A DNA stretch of 64,000 bases from Pelargonium tetragonum (taxonomy: Eukaryota; Streptophyta; Magnoliopsida; Geraniales; Geraniaceae): contig JAYMTL010000019.1 of the NCBI GenBank assembly GCA_036897445.1, positions 1 through 64,000 of the forward strand, given 5' to 3'. Both the position numbers and the translations under genes were made by a program. Under the pieces are notes generated by a model that worked only from the letters and a program-made list of their open reading frames with translations, was not told the origin of the DNA and searched no databases. Positions within the stretch are counted from its first letter, which is position 1; each line of letters begins with the position of its first letter. Below, piece after piece: positions 48,063 through 61,579 of the stretch.

Positions 48063-51000
48063 GACCAAAATCTCGATTACTTTTCGACCTGTGTGAACTT
48101 GTTTAAAAGGCAGGCACACGATAGCTATAGAGATGCGGTTGTACTTTACTCGTTTCGAAACCAAACGAGAAATTTCCTTGCCAATTCTTTTTTGTTAGGT
48201 CTTCCATATACACAGGATATATTATAAAATTTTAGTTTTTGTTTAGAACCCCCGTGCTCTTGTGTAAGTTCAATTTAAAGAATATCCCTGATTGTTAATG
48301 TGTTATATTTGGTCTGGCATAAAATAAGAAACCGGAATTTTTTTGGCAACGAGCAGAGCTTAGTTGTACTAACTAAAAGGAAGGAACTGAAATGAAATAG
48401 ATATAATTAGGAATCGAGCATTATAAAATATGTAAGAAGATTCGGGAGCCCTTAGTGCTAGTTTTACACTTATCCCATTACGACACCTAAGTAAAAAGCT
48501 TTTAAAAGCTATGCAGGATCCCTAGTCTAGTAAAAAATAGAATAAGTATCTAGTCTAAGTCTTACTTTCACAAACGAAAGTATTATAACTCATTATATGC
48601 CATACTTCTTAGAACAAGCCTAAAACTTACAGATCATCACGACAAATATTACAGTTAATTAGTAAACACCTTAAACTATCCTTTTGACATTTTTTCCTAG
48701 AAGAGTCTACCGAAAAGAATAGAAATATCCGAAACTTTAATCAAGGAATTTTATATAACTATAACAAAGTGCTTTCTAAAAAGTAAAAAACATCTAAAAG
48801 ACAACCCACTCAATTCCTATTTTATTGATCACAGGAATCCCCTAGATAGATACCCACGTTAATTTATTAAGCCTAACCTCCTGTTACAGATATCGCATAA
48901 AGTGTTAGTAAGCGTGTAAGAAAGATCTTTTAAAGTTTATCTCTGATCCGCGAGATGGGGGTATATTAAAAAGGAAAACTTGCTCTAAAGAAACCCCGCT
49001 ATTTCAAAACTCTGGGTAGCGTAATACTAAAAAATTTACCAAGGGACCCCTTGTCGACTAAAACCAGGCTATAGTGCCCAAAATAAAGGGGAGTTCCTGT
49101 TTAGATCATTTTACTTTTAAAAAGAATTACTAGAGTTTATGACCTCTTTTTTAAGCTTTATACTCCAAGGTTTTAGTTACTTGCATCTCTTCTATAGGAG
49201 AAGGAGGACTCTCAGATAAAATCTATTTCACTGTCGTAAGGTTTAGAATTAAGAGAATCCCTAGAGAATTTGTCAATCTAACCTATATGGCATTTCTTAT
49301 TTAATTATTTAATGTGTCATCGGCAAAGTGCAAAAGGTCTTATGTAGAGCTTTTCTCATTTAAAAACCCCTATATAAGTCTGCTTCTCAAGTCTACTTAA
49401 AAATTTTCACTGAAATTAGAATTCCTGGTTGTACTGAAATAAAGAATTTACTCACTTTCTTTAAGACAGGCCCTGGAGTGACTTTTTTAGGAGCAGGAGG
49501 TTCTTTTTATAGGTATTACCCATAGGGCACAAAAATTCGCAAGGAGTTGCAGGCTTATCTTTATACCAAACGAAGTAGGGAACCCGTCTGTTCTTTTAAC
49601 TACACCTTATTTGCTCGGCCGGGCTTTTCAATTAGCGAAAAACTCTACTAAGTAAGAACAGAGTTACTCCCCTTATAAAAAAAGACCCATAAAAACTCTG
49701 AGAGGAGCTCTTGCGAGGCTTTCTTCCTTTAAGTTTGCTTTTTGTAGTATAGGTTAATCTATATTTTTAGGGTTAGATATTGTAAAGAAACTTAGTGTCT
49801 AATAAAGTGTAGTTATTAAGGGTTTTGGAAGCATCTCAGGGGAATACCCAAAAATAGAAGTTCTTGCCATTGGGAGTGTATAATTTGAATACTATGAAAC
49901 AGTATAAAGGTGCGCTATAAGGCCAGCCGCTTTTTTTAGAACTTTCCTCGCAAGTCCAATGGCTAAATTCTGCAGAAAAGTCTTTCTATTCTCTCGCTGC
50001 AAAAGGGAAATAAGTTTACTAGGCCTTGGATACCTAACTCAGATAAAGAACCTCCACGGAAATTCAAGTCTAATTCCTTATGGCATTGAAGCCCTAAACT
50101 AAGAGTTTTTAGGATACTTTGAAAGATCCAACCCAAAAATTTGACTCTAGTTATGAAACAGGAGTAAATGTTTCCGACTTGCTGTATAAGAAAGAGTCCT
50201 TTGCGGCATCTCTTGTGGTAAAACTTCATAGCCGAGGCTGAGGATTTATCTAATCTATCCGAATAGGTTAATTCTCGTTGGAATTCCTTTTATCTTTATA
50301 TTCGGAGCACAAGATTACCATTATAGTAATTATAAACCAGTCATTCAAGAGCAAAAACCTATTTGGCATGGAACTTTGGTTGAATGACCCAGTTTGTTAG
50401 CAGATTGACTAGCGCGTTTGAATACCTATAAAGCCAAACTTCTCGCAAAGTATTATATCTCTATCTGTTTAATAAATAAAGATATTTTGGTATGTAAAGA
50501 AAGACTTTAATCTATCTCGCTTTCCTTAAGTCTTAATCTTTCGCATATAATATAACTGGTAGAACATTACAATAAATATAGAATGCAATTGGTTCAAACC
50601 TTACGCAATCACTCTATTTTAACGAGTCTAATTAGGAGCTGATAAGGGTTAATAGGCGGGGCACTTACAATAATAAGATCCTTAACCCGAACTTAGGAAA
50701 GAAAGAAACGGCGCTTACTCGAATACCCCAACCAAAGGTTTGGTAACCCGTCAACGGTAGTCAATTATCAGTAATTTTATATGATTCAATATCAAGCGCG
50801 CATATTCCTAACTTATATATATATTATTCAAAAAAATGGTAAACAAATCGAAATCAAAGGAGTAAAAATACACTTGTTTGTATTAATCTTGGCCTTTTAT
50901 TTTATGAAATATTTGTAGCTCCTAGTTCAGGGTATTTGATCATTAGAGCATGTAGTTGAAGGATTCACTTCTTCACTAGTTATAAAAGGGTTTAAAGGTC

Positions 51001-53425
51001 TTCCTCCTAGGTTTCTTGCTAAAGTTTAGGATAGTGCTTTTTTAAAGAGTAGGATTCTTCCCCTATCTATAAAGATGCAAAGAAATTCTTTTTTAATGAT
51101 AAGTATTTCCAGCGGCTAATGCTCGTATAAAAAAATGTATTATATTATTCTAGACTTTCATTATTTGATTTATGTGGTAATTAAGCTTAAATAAATACTC
51201 GAGAACTCGTTAGTAGTTCTCTCAAGTTTTAGATTACAATATAAGGGGGTTTAACAACAGCGAGTTTCCTTAATGCGCTATTGATTGCGTTTTTATATTA
51301 TACTAGAGCGGCTAAATCCTAATACATTATTTGAAATCAAAAATTTTTCTGACCCCTGATAGAGCCTATAGATACATAAAAGAATGTCATTGGTTCAAGT
51401 CCACTTAGCTACAATATTTAAGGGAGAGACTAAGAAAAAGAAGACTCAACCGAGAGGGCTTTTTATACACTTCTTAAAAATTAGCATTTTAATGGAATTT
51501 AGTTATAACTGGTAATAAAAAGCAAGCTAAAGCATAACAAATAAAGAATTCAAATTTTTTGGTATACACCTTCAAAGAATATATGTTAGTTAAATCTAAG
51601 CTGTTTTTGCTTCTATAAAAGGTTTATACCCATTAAAATAAGGGGTGTTGTCTTTTTATTATAAAAATTTCTCCAACTTATGTACCCGGTAAATTAAATA
51701 CAGGACAGGGAGCGTTTTATTCGCCTTTTTTATTCTACAGGGAATTCCTGATTTGATGAGCAACTATCCTTACTTTTTCAAGGGGTCTCTATAATAAGTA
51801 AATAAGTAAGCAATCTAGGAGATTTTTTAGAGAGTATTTAAAAATCCAATATAGATAAAAGATTACAAAAAAATCTTATTTGTCTCAAATCAGGACCAGA
51901 AAGCTAATTTGAGTGTTAGTTATAGGAGATCCCTCCTGAAACAACAAGTCGCATACGACAACCCCTTGAAGGTCAAAAAAGCCTATCTATTACGTTAACA
52001 AAGTATACCGGATTCCTCTTAAAGCGTTTCCCTAGTCTGGTAACCTACTGTTCATGGGTACCGAACCGGAGCGCGGCTCTAGTAATTTGTTTCCGTTGGG
52101 TGCTATCAATTAGATTTGAACCAAGATAAAGTAGATTGAAAATGAAATTATTACAGACTTTCTATAAGTTTGACTTCTATTAATGAGTTGCTAATATATC
52201 CTTTAATTACAATCCTGACCTAAGAGGCTTTAGAGATTTCTTTCCAAGATCCTATATTCTTAAGGTGTAATCGACCTCTTTTATCTTATCTGGTCCTGGG
52301 TATACCTGTACTATACATGTTTCCAGAGGTTTTCTATCCGCCACGCGCAGATCGAGAGTTTAAGAAGAACATAAAATCCAAAATTGATAGATCGACAATC
52401 AGAATTATCGTGAGACTACGGTTTTAGAAACTTTTCTTAGAAAATACACGCAAAAGACTTGGGAAAATGAAGTACAAAAGTACTCACTAAAAGCCTTTTC
52501 ACAACATTCATAGGCAAGCCCTTCCTATTTATTTTTATAAAGAGTCCGAGTTTCAACATCCAATAAAAGGGACTTGTTAAACACAGGAATACACTAATAC
52601 TGGATAGCTAAACTTAATAAGATGTAAATACTTATGTTTATAATTTTAGATTTACTATCCCAAATGTTTAATAGCGGGACTTTAACATTTAATAAAAATT
52701 TCTTTAGAAATTCGGTTATCTTTCTTAGAAAGCAAGGAGAAACTTGTAGATTTAAAGGGTAAAGCAAAGAATTATGAATTTGTTTTAGCTCCTCTATTTT
52801 CCTTGATTTTAGTTTTTGAAAGACTGTAGAAGGAATTCCATGTGTTAGGACTCACAATACGAAGGATCCTACAAAAAAATCCTAAAAACTATAGGATACA
52901 AAAATTGGAACCACTAGGAATACCTCTTTTTAGGTAAAAAAAAGTCCGAGAACTTCCTCTTTTTGTTAATTTTCGTTGCTTCTTTTAAAGGGAATACTAC
53001 AATCTATATCTATTCCCGATTCCTTATCTAAATTATCTAATAAAGAAGAGTAATACAATACATAGTAACTACAGGATGAGTATGAGTAGTCTAGCCCATG
53101 AGAGTATCGCTTATAAGATGGGTATCGCTCTAAAAAAAGGAAAGGTATATCTCCTAACATAGGTAAGACTGATAAAGCAGTTATAGATAAGATATTTCAA
53201 GTTTCAACTTACTTATTTTCGAGAGTATCCCCTTAAAAAGGAATAATCTACAGGGTACTGAATAAAGTATTTGCTCAGGGTTTACCTCTTTTTAACAGGA
53301 ACCTAATCTCTACTTTTATGTAATATAGGAAATCCAGTAGCATACCCTTCATTAGTGGGTCCAGAATCCTTGTAGTAAACTAAGTATATTAAGCTTAATC
53401 AAAAAGGAAAAAGGGGTGTAGGTAC

Positions 53426-53436
53426 TTTTTTTTTTT
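53426..53436 (+). repeat. T11 homopolymer
   Basis: Eleven consecutive T residues followed after one C by six A residues, one of the longest homopolymer runs in the window. No gene precedes it, so it is not evidence of a terminator. Read on the minus strand it is an A11 run, but no retroposed sequence is recognisable next to it. Confidence 0.9.
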
Positions 53437-56400
53437 CAAAAAATCGGTTTATAAAAGCATTTCACTTTTGCTATAACTAAGTAAGAAGCAAAGCTGTCTT
53501 AAAAAGCAAAACTAGAAATCAAGAAGGTTTAAAATAAAATTTACCGGAGAACACTAGGGCAGGGCTGTAGGGAGTACTCCAGAAAAAGCAAAAACTATAT
53601 CGTGGGTATAGTATAAGTAACTAGGATCCTGTAAAAAGCTTATTAAGATAGAAATTTATAGGGGTAACTTGAAATAAATATAAAGACGTTTAACGAAAGA
53701 TTTTATTAATACAAAGACTTTTTATTGTGTTTGTTTACGAGCAATACTAGTTAAAAAATTTCATAGAGTCTTCTGGACGTTGAGCTTAAACACTTAAACA
53801 AGAGAATTCTAAGGACCTTTTTCAAGCTTAGCTTTTAAGGAATTCTAGAGTTTCAGCATTTTACAAAGCTCTGTAGCAGGCTTTGGCAAGATAGGTCTTT
53901 TTATTAGGGGTCTTGCTTTTGTTACATTTGAGGGTTTCCTCAATTACCAGAGTGAAAGTAATTATAAGAATTTTAAGTAAAATTCCCTTTTTGTAGCTAT
54001 AGTAAACACTTTAGATTTTTCTGTTTTTCAATAAACTCATCTACTAGGGGAGTCCAATACTATGTCATATGGATATCTTGTAGTGCTCTGGTGACAAGTG
54101 ACAGGGAGTTTCCAGTTGTATATATTCCCGCCTCTCTCAATTATTAGAACAAAGGGGCTTCCCAATACTGGGTTTAGTAATAACCTGTAACTTTGATGAA
54201 GGCACCCCTCTTTTAGTTAAGCAAGTAGATTAAAAAGGGCTCAACCTAGATTTCAAAAGGGCGTATACAAGACGCTTTTTAAAAACGGGTAAGTCGAGGA
54301 AATGCCATAGGTTAAAAGCCCTTAATAGTGAAAAAGCTAAAAGCTTACGTATAACAATTAATAGTACTGCCCAAAAAGAATTTGTCGTCTAGTTAAAAAT
54401 CTTTTGAGAATTTCTTCATATAGCCTTTCCTTTTTATTAAAGCACTCGGGAGTTCTATGCATAAACCAAGCCTTTTTGTATTTACTCTTCTTTGAGTTAC
54501 AAGATCCCACATTAGTAAAGGCTGACTCTCTAGATTAGCCGCCCGGAGTAGAAGATTCTGCCCGATTGTCCAATACATACAGTATTATAGAAAATTTTTA
54601 TCCTCCACACGAAAAATATTTAAAAAGATCTATCAGCAAGATCTTGGTCCTATGTCATTCTTTTAACAACGAAAGAAGCCTTTTTGAATTTATTCTGCCG
54701 CATCTATCCTGTCATTAAGTTAGTTTAGTAAAGTCGAGAATGGATAAAAGCTTAGCCAACAGGCTCAGTCTAAGTATTGAAAAAAAAAGTTCATCAAGTT
54801 CCTAGAATCGAGCTCTTCCTGATAGTAGCTTAGCGCAACGTGTAGGTTCTCATCAGTTACAAAGGATTGCTCCTTGAAGTACATAATTCAGAATCGAGAG
54901 TATTTGTTCTTCAGTCTCATAACAGTTCCACGCTCTAAGACAAGCCCACCACTTCTTTGTTTAAAGAATTCTGACCTATTCTTTGGACCCTGGATTAATC
55001 TTTTGAGAGCTATAGTATCCTATCGAAACACCCCTTTAGAGGAGTTTGTAAGGTAGTTAGGTCCGGGCTAAGCACCGTAATTATGGTATTATGCTTATAT
55101 AGAATACACAAACATGAGTTGCTGTGCTGGGTTTCCCGACCGCCATACTCTGGTAAAGTCTTTGTGTTTAAAAACAAGGGCATCCCCATTTAGAAAAACT
55201 TTCCCTTCTGTAGTAACTTAGTACTTGCCTCCTAATAGTAAAGCAGATAGCAGAGAAAATTTCTTACTTTATAGTACTGAACTTGGCAGCAGTTTATGAA
55301 TAAATGAAAGGGTTGTGAAAAGAAAAAGTTTAAATCTAAAGCATCAAGCTGATAACTCATTTGAGTCTAATAAGGGAAATTCGTAGCGCTTTGCATAGAA
55401 GAAAGAAATAGTAAAATTATGCTCAATTCAATATTAAAGACTATACCTAGTATAGACTAAAAACGGCTGAGGATTATATATTCTCTAAGGGATTCAGAGT
55501 TTATAAAGTAAATTATTAGCACTAGTTTTCACTAAAATAAAATATTCGATTAATTCAGAATTCATTTCTCAAGTAGCTCCTTTTCTCTAGTTAAGGAAAC
55601 TCCTAACAACTAGGAATAAGAAAGCCAAGCTAAATCTAGAAATCAGGTATCTTACTCAGAAAAGGATTTAAATCTAATAATCAAAAACAAGGGAAAGAAA
55701 TTCAAATTGTTATAGGGAGAACTGCTTAGCTAAACGAGGTAATCTAAAAACGGGTATCTTTCCGACTTCTTGGGTTTCTGTTTTTGAGTCAAAGTCGCTA
55801 ATTAAAAAACCGAGTAAATTGTTTCTAAAAAGGAAATTTAAGAAGCTATTGCGAGCCCAGGATAACCGTCGAAATATATATAACAAAAAGAATTTTGATC
55901 GCCTAGCGGGGCTGCCTTTAGGTAAAGGTAAAAGACTGGATTCAACTGCTTGCTTAGTGCTTCTCGTAAATTAAACCAAAGGATTTCCTTTTAATTCTGT
56001 AAATTCCGAGACGAGTATTTTAATTACAGACACCTGGTTTAGTCAACAAAGCGGATTTCTTGTTTTCGTCAAGTTGAGGGGGAAATGTGAAAAGCATATC
56101 AATTGTTAAGAAGGCTTTCTCTCTGCTAGGATTTAGGATTGATCCTTATTTAGATTTAGGGATTTTTGTATTAAAGTTTGACGAAAGTCTATGTCAGTAA
56201 AAGGAACTCTTATACACATTGGAATGGGAGCTTATGCAACTTATAATTTTTATAATAAATAAAGGTTGAATTCTTACTAATTCACGTTACAAGTAGATAT
56301 CACTCACCGGATTTCCGATTAGGACCAAAAATTTTGTTTCCACAGTGTAAAACCCAAGCCTATCGCTTCATGTAGTAGAATAAGTTAGAATTTAAAAATC

Positions 56401-59400
56401 TCAAACACGTCGCAGAATTATCCTAGCAAAAGAATTACATTTTACTTATCTGACCCAGGGATACCCTTGTCAAGTATTGCGTCTATTAAGTAGCAAAGTT
56501 TATATTTAAGGTTTCCAAATAAAATAGAGAGTCCACTTGTCATAAATAAGTTTACAAAAAAGAAGTAAATAGGCAATTAAAAGCCGAGATTGCTCCGAAA
56601 AGCTCCTTTTTAACGCGAGTCATAATAAAAGTAAGGGCCTCTTGTACTCTTCTTTTTAAAGTTTTTCCAGTAACGATATTTATATATAGTAGAGCTGAAG
56701 AGGGTAGGTCCGCTTCTCCTGTTGTTAGGTATTTTCTCTTTTAGCCTACTCTAGGCAGGGTTCTTGTAGTTAGTAGTTATAAGGGTTCCCTATATTTGAT
56801 TTGGGAGCAAGCAGAAATTTAAAGTAAAAAGGAGATGAAGGGTTTTTTTTACAAGGGTATACATATTAGTTTAGTTAGAAGTTATTTTTAGTAAAACCCA
56901 AAGTTTAGTTCAATCAAAGAGTTTAAAGCAACTCTAGCTTTTTATTTCGATACAGGGTTCTGCTTTGACCTAATCCTTTAGTCTTGATTTGGCACCCCTT
57001 ACTCAAGTGTCTTAGTAGGGTGTAGGATGAATTTTGTGTTATGGGGAATAAAGTTTTTATTATGCTATTCCTTACAACGCAACTTTTATAAACACTAAAG
57101 GAAACCCGTTGTTATTGCTTTTCCGATCATAAATATGAAAGTCCTCGCTAAAAGCAGTGCCGGGAATTACACAACGTTCCTAAAAAAGATTTTAAGAGGA
57201 TCTCCGCACACTTAAGCCGCGCTAAAGAGGCCCTACTTCGAGTTTTTGCGAGCTTAAAAAAACTTATCGACCTAAGCAGTGGGATAAAAAACTAAGTGTA
57301 GGGTTGCTAGTCAAAATTCCTATATACTTTGAAGTAAAGTTTCGGACTTTATATTTATAAAAGTCTACAGAAACTCGTTTTATTCATTATCAACAGCCCC
57401 TAAAAATTTTAACTGGTTAGAGTTTACTCTAATTTGTTTGTGAACTTTGTGACGATTTCCCTTATTTATAATTGTTTCAATACCCTTGCTTTTTGAGGAA
57501 CAAATTTCTTATCTTAGGTATGCGTAGTTTACATGACCACCCTATTTTGAAACCGGATAATAAGAAAGAAGAGGGCGCCTAAAGTCCTGCAACTATTCTA
57601 AAAATTTGGGCTTTCAACTAAAGGTCCAGGTGTATCCTGAGGATGACCTTACTACTTCAAAAGCGTATAGTATTAAAAGCTTCATCACAATATATATAGG
57701 GATTTTTTTTATTTCCTAAGAAAGTATAGAGCTTATACTTATAATTGGGTTTATCTAGCTGTAGGTAAACTCCTTTCGTATCTAGAGTTCCTAAAGAAGA
57801 GACTTACCTCAAAATTTGTAAAGCTGGTCATTCCAGTATAACCCCAATAAGAGTATAGTAACCTCCGCTTAGAATTTAGTATGTCGACTGGAAGCATAAA
57901 GAAAACTAAAAAAAATTAGAGCTAAAAGACCTATCACTTATATGTTTATCTAGACCCCTTATTTATTATAAAGATAAAGCCAAGTTTTTTCTAATTAGTA
58001 TAAGGAATCCCCCGGTTGCTAGACCCTCCTAACTATGAGGCTACTAGCAAAATGACATTCAAACTTCATTTTGCTAGCTATATTCAGGGTTCTCTAGTAT
58101 ACTAATGTATAGCTATTTCCCAATAACTACAGCAAGGCATGGAGTTTCTTAGTATAAGTGGAATGCATATCTTGAGAAATTTACAAGTAGTTTCCATCCC
58201 TGTGGGATTTACTTCTTGGGTTCTATACACAAGACATAAAAAGTCGTCTCAAAAAGTAGTTATAGACCGCATTCCGTATTCCGTTTAGGATCGGCTGTTA
58301 GCGAGTGAAATTTCGCGGGGCTCTTACTTATAAGAAGCTCCTTAGGAAAATTAGACTTTATATAGTACTAGTGAAAAAGGAAGAGGAAGTTTCTTAAAAA
58401 TAAGGATAAAAATAGACTAAAGGTCGCTGGATTTAGATCCGCAACTAACTCTCTATAAAACTTTGCTATAAAAAAACTTTAGATTTAGAGCTTATATGTT
58501 CGCCAAGCACAAGCATCGGCAAGGAATACAATACCTAAATTTCTATAAATTATCTTTAAACGTTTCTTTGACACACTAAACGAAAAAGAGGGAATCCTTT
58601 TGAAGCGGCCTCGACACAGCAATAGAAAAAATGACAGGCTTAGGCGCTATAAAGTCTTTTTATGCCATAGGAAAAGTTATTATTTTGCCTTAGTCTAAAG
58701 GGGTTTTATATCATAAATTTATATATCTGACTTTCCTTATAGGAGCTCCGCTAGTTGTTTGTTATAGATACGAAGTTTTACAAGCTGTATTTTATCCCTC
58801 GAGCTTTCTTCTAATCTAATTAAAGCTCTAAGCTAAAGTTTCTTTTTATTCTAATATTTCTAAGATATTGTAATTTATCCTTAAAACCTAAATGGGATCT
58901 TGTTTTGCAGTATATCTAAAGTCAAAGTGCTGCCCCAACTTTTAAAAAAGGAGGCTCTGATCTAGCGTTCCGTTTATTACTAAATAATCTAAGACCGGCA
59001 GTACAAACTTGTCTTGACCTTATACCAAAAAAGAAAAGGGGTGCAACACATCTCTATATAAGTTTAACAGTAAAAGTTTAGTTCTATAAATAGAAAATCT
59101 AGGGTTCCTTATATGCATACCACTAAGGAAGGATTGTCAAGGGCTTTTCATAATACTAGTAGGTAAATAAAGGGTACCCTACCCATCTAAATGTGTTGTG
59201 TTTTCAATTCACCCTAAGCGCGGGGCCTACCCGGATGTTAATTTAACTAAGGCCCCATAACAAGGCTGCCCTTATAGGGATGCTGACTTGTTTTCTTAAG
59301 TCTTGTTAATTACCGGGCTTCCTACTGGTACTGGATAATCCAGAGTCTAATTAAGGGTCTCGAGTAATACAAACCCCCGCGCTATTGCTATTTTACGGAA

Positions 59401-60984
59401 TCCCGTAGAATAAAAGCTATCTGAGTAGGGGTATAAGAAGATTCAAATTACTGATGTAGCTAAAGAGTAGTTCCACCTAATAGGAAGTAAGTTTTTTGTG
59501 TCTTAAATATATGTGAAAGGTTGCGTCATTTTATATATCCAAAAGATTCTAGTTAAGCTCCTGTTATACATTCCTAAAGTTTCATTTAGTTAGTGTTCTA
59601 GAGTCAAAGGTCTTCAGAAAAGTTTGCTTCAAAAGATTAAAGTTTCTATTTTAGAATCACCTTTCCTTAAGGGGGCACTAGGATATTTATATATAAACAC
59701 TCCAAGGGGGCTCTTAAAGTTTTTTATTGTATACATATTTCTGCATTATAAGTGAAATTACAATTTTTACTAGTATTTAACTCCTTATCAGTAACGACCG
59801 CTCTCGCAATTCCAGAGGATCCTTTTTCCCTTATTTAGCTTTATAACAGGCCCTTGCATTTAAACTGCAGCAATTTAATTGTCTGGGTATCCGTATAGGT
59901 AACACCTTTTGGAATTGATTTATCTAAAGCAGTAAGTTAAGCACATAGAGAACTCTATCTACTTAAAATAGAGAAACTTTATATAACGGATATGCAAAAG
60001 GTTCCCCATTATATTATATATTATAACCCAGAATTAAGATATTTAAGAAAGCTTCTATAGAATGGCAGTTGGTACAAAAGCAACCTTGCGGAGACCCCGA
60101 ATCTAATAAAAATACGCTTTATAACAACTCCAGCTAGAACACTTATATATCCCGTATTCCTTAAAAAAAGGGGTTCTCCGCTGAGAGGTTTCTTACGGAG
60201 GTGCTAACTTTTAAAATAAAAGGGATTCCGCTGGATAAAAGTCAACAAACGGGGACTCACTTAATACGAATACCTGTCGAAGTTGGTAAATCCCCAAACT
60301 CTTATACTGAATTCATGCTTTACTAGGATCCGGGGTTACTTAAGGGTCCTGTTCTAGACTAACCACTCACCAGGCGGAAACGGGAAAGTAAATATAAGTA
60401 TTGCATACCTCTTTTAAATGCTAACTCCTAAGAAAGCTATACCCTGCGGGGGCCCTGACTAAAAAAACTTCCAAAGCCTAGAAGATAGGCCTTGACCCCT
60501 GCTTGCCAGAATATTTAATCTAAATAACATGATAATGCCCGGACAACGTCTAGTAACTCCCTAAAGTAAATAAATACTAGACTTTCCACTTTTCTCAGGA
60601 GTATAAAAAAGGAAGATCTAACAAAAGTATGTATGAAATGCTTCTCCACGACATAAAGCAGGAACTTAATCCTAGAGCTAAAGTCTAACTACCCGTTGAG
60701 TTAAGTAAGCTATAAGGCAACCTTTATACTATGACATTCGAAGTTTTTTATAGGTATTAGTAATTTCAATGCGCGTTCTTAGGCTTAGTACTTTTTCTTA
60801 AAAAAATCTTGCGTAAATTCCTGTGTCTAACAAAATATACCACTAGTAGGAATAGACTTCTTTTAATTAAGTTTCTGTGGGAAAACTAGCTTATTACTTA
60901 GATTAAACTTCAAGAATAGGAGCCGTATACTAGAGCATAATTTTAGGTACACAGAACCAAGAGCGCGACTAGTATAAGTATAAG

Positions 60985-61209
60985 GTGCCGACCTTATCTA
61001 CACAAGTCAATTTTGTGCTAGGAGGAAAGCGAAAAATCTTAAAACATTTACATTTTGTAGGATTCCCTCGAAGCATACACAATTTGTTAATCCGGATATC
61101 CTCTAATATAACAACACAGAACTCTATTAAACTAAAGGAAACTATAAGTCCTAACCCTAGGGTTTTATTCCAAACGGCTACCCGCGGGCAAAAAAGGACT
61201 ACTTCTTAA
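60985..61209 (+). CDS. Unrecognised frame, 74 codons
   Basis: Seen: GTG at 60985, with an in-frame TAG five codons upstream, closing at TAA. The product would be basic with no recognised motif. It lies about 120 bp upstream of another forward frame (61331-61570), so two short frames run head-to-tail here; this is the only reason to mention it. No ribosome-binding site or homologue was noticed. Confidence 0.1.
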   Translation: MPTLSTQVNFVLGGKRKILKHLHFVGFPRSIHNLLIRISSNITTQNSIKLKETISPNPRVLFQTATRGQKRTTS

Positions 61210-61330
61210 AAATCTTAATATATCAAAGAGCCCTTAAAGTTGTGGGTCGGAAATATTCACATTTAATGTATTCCCCGTAAATAAAATTTGTTAATTTCTG
61301 TACCAAAACCTTAAAAGGACTCCCGGCAGT

Positions 61331-61570
61331 ATGAAATTTTTAACCGCCCTCTTAATACCAGAATTCGGTAATTTTATAAATATTTGTACTTTATTAAAAA
61401 GTAGCTTCAATAAAAGGAAATTCGGTTTTCGTTTAACTGGAAGTCTCTTACACAGCTGTCATACTAGTTTTAGTTTGATAAAAGGTATTCGCAGTCCTTG
61501 GCCGGAACCCAAAATAGGTAGGATAGGGGTGAGATCTAACCACACTTCTATGAAAGAGCTACTAGACTAG
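61331..61570 (+). CDS. Unrecognised frame, 79 codons
   Basis: Seen: ATG at 61331, TAG at 61568-61570, open upstream for 12 codons to a TAA. The product has a short hydrophobic start (residues 1-20), a basic middle and a polar end with KGIRSPWPEPKIGRIGV near residues 51-67. TGG is used for the one Trp, in contrast to the frame at 31333. No family recognised, no start signal. Chance is the default explanation. Confidence 0.12.
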   Translation: MKFLTALLIPEFGNFINICTLLKSSFNKRKFGFRLTGSLLHSCHTSFSLIKGIRSPWPEPKIGRIGVRSNHTSMKELLD

Positions 61571-61579
61571 CAACCTCTT

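Larger units (their letters stand above)
46490..60980. other. Gene-free stretch
   Basis: About 14.5 kb without a supportable gene. Open frames near 47394, 49963, 52966, 54393 and 54874 (60-88 codons) are unremarkable and unrecognised. I searched by eye for rRNA cores, tRNA cloverleaves, reverse-transcriptase and transposase motifs and long repeats, and found only the isolated T-arm-like hairpin at 48046-48062 and an 11-nt T run at 53426. Confidence 0.65.

Noticed and set aside
50540-50620. tRNA-like string (GGTAGAAC followed by GGTTCAAACC)
   Set aside because: T-stem has only two or three pairs and there is no matching acceptor stem or anticodon arm.
60528-60560. Short translation HDNARTTS resembling the mariner HDNARPH catalytic block
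   Set aside because: Too short, followed by no further similarity, and far from the Tc1-like candidate; expected by chance in six frames.
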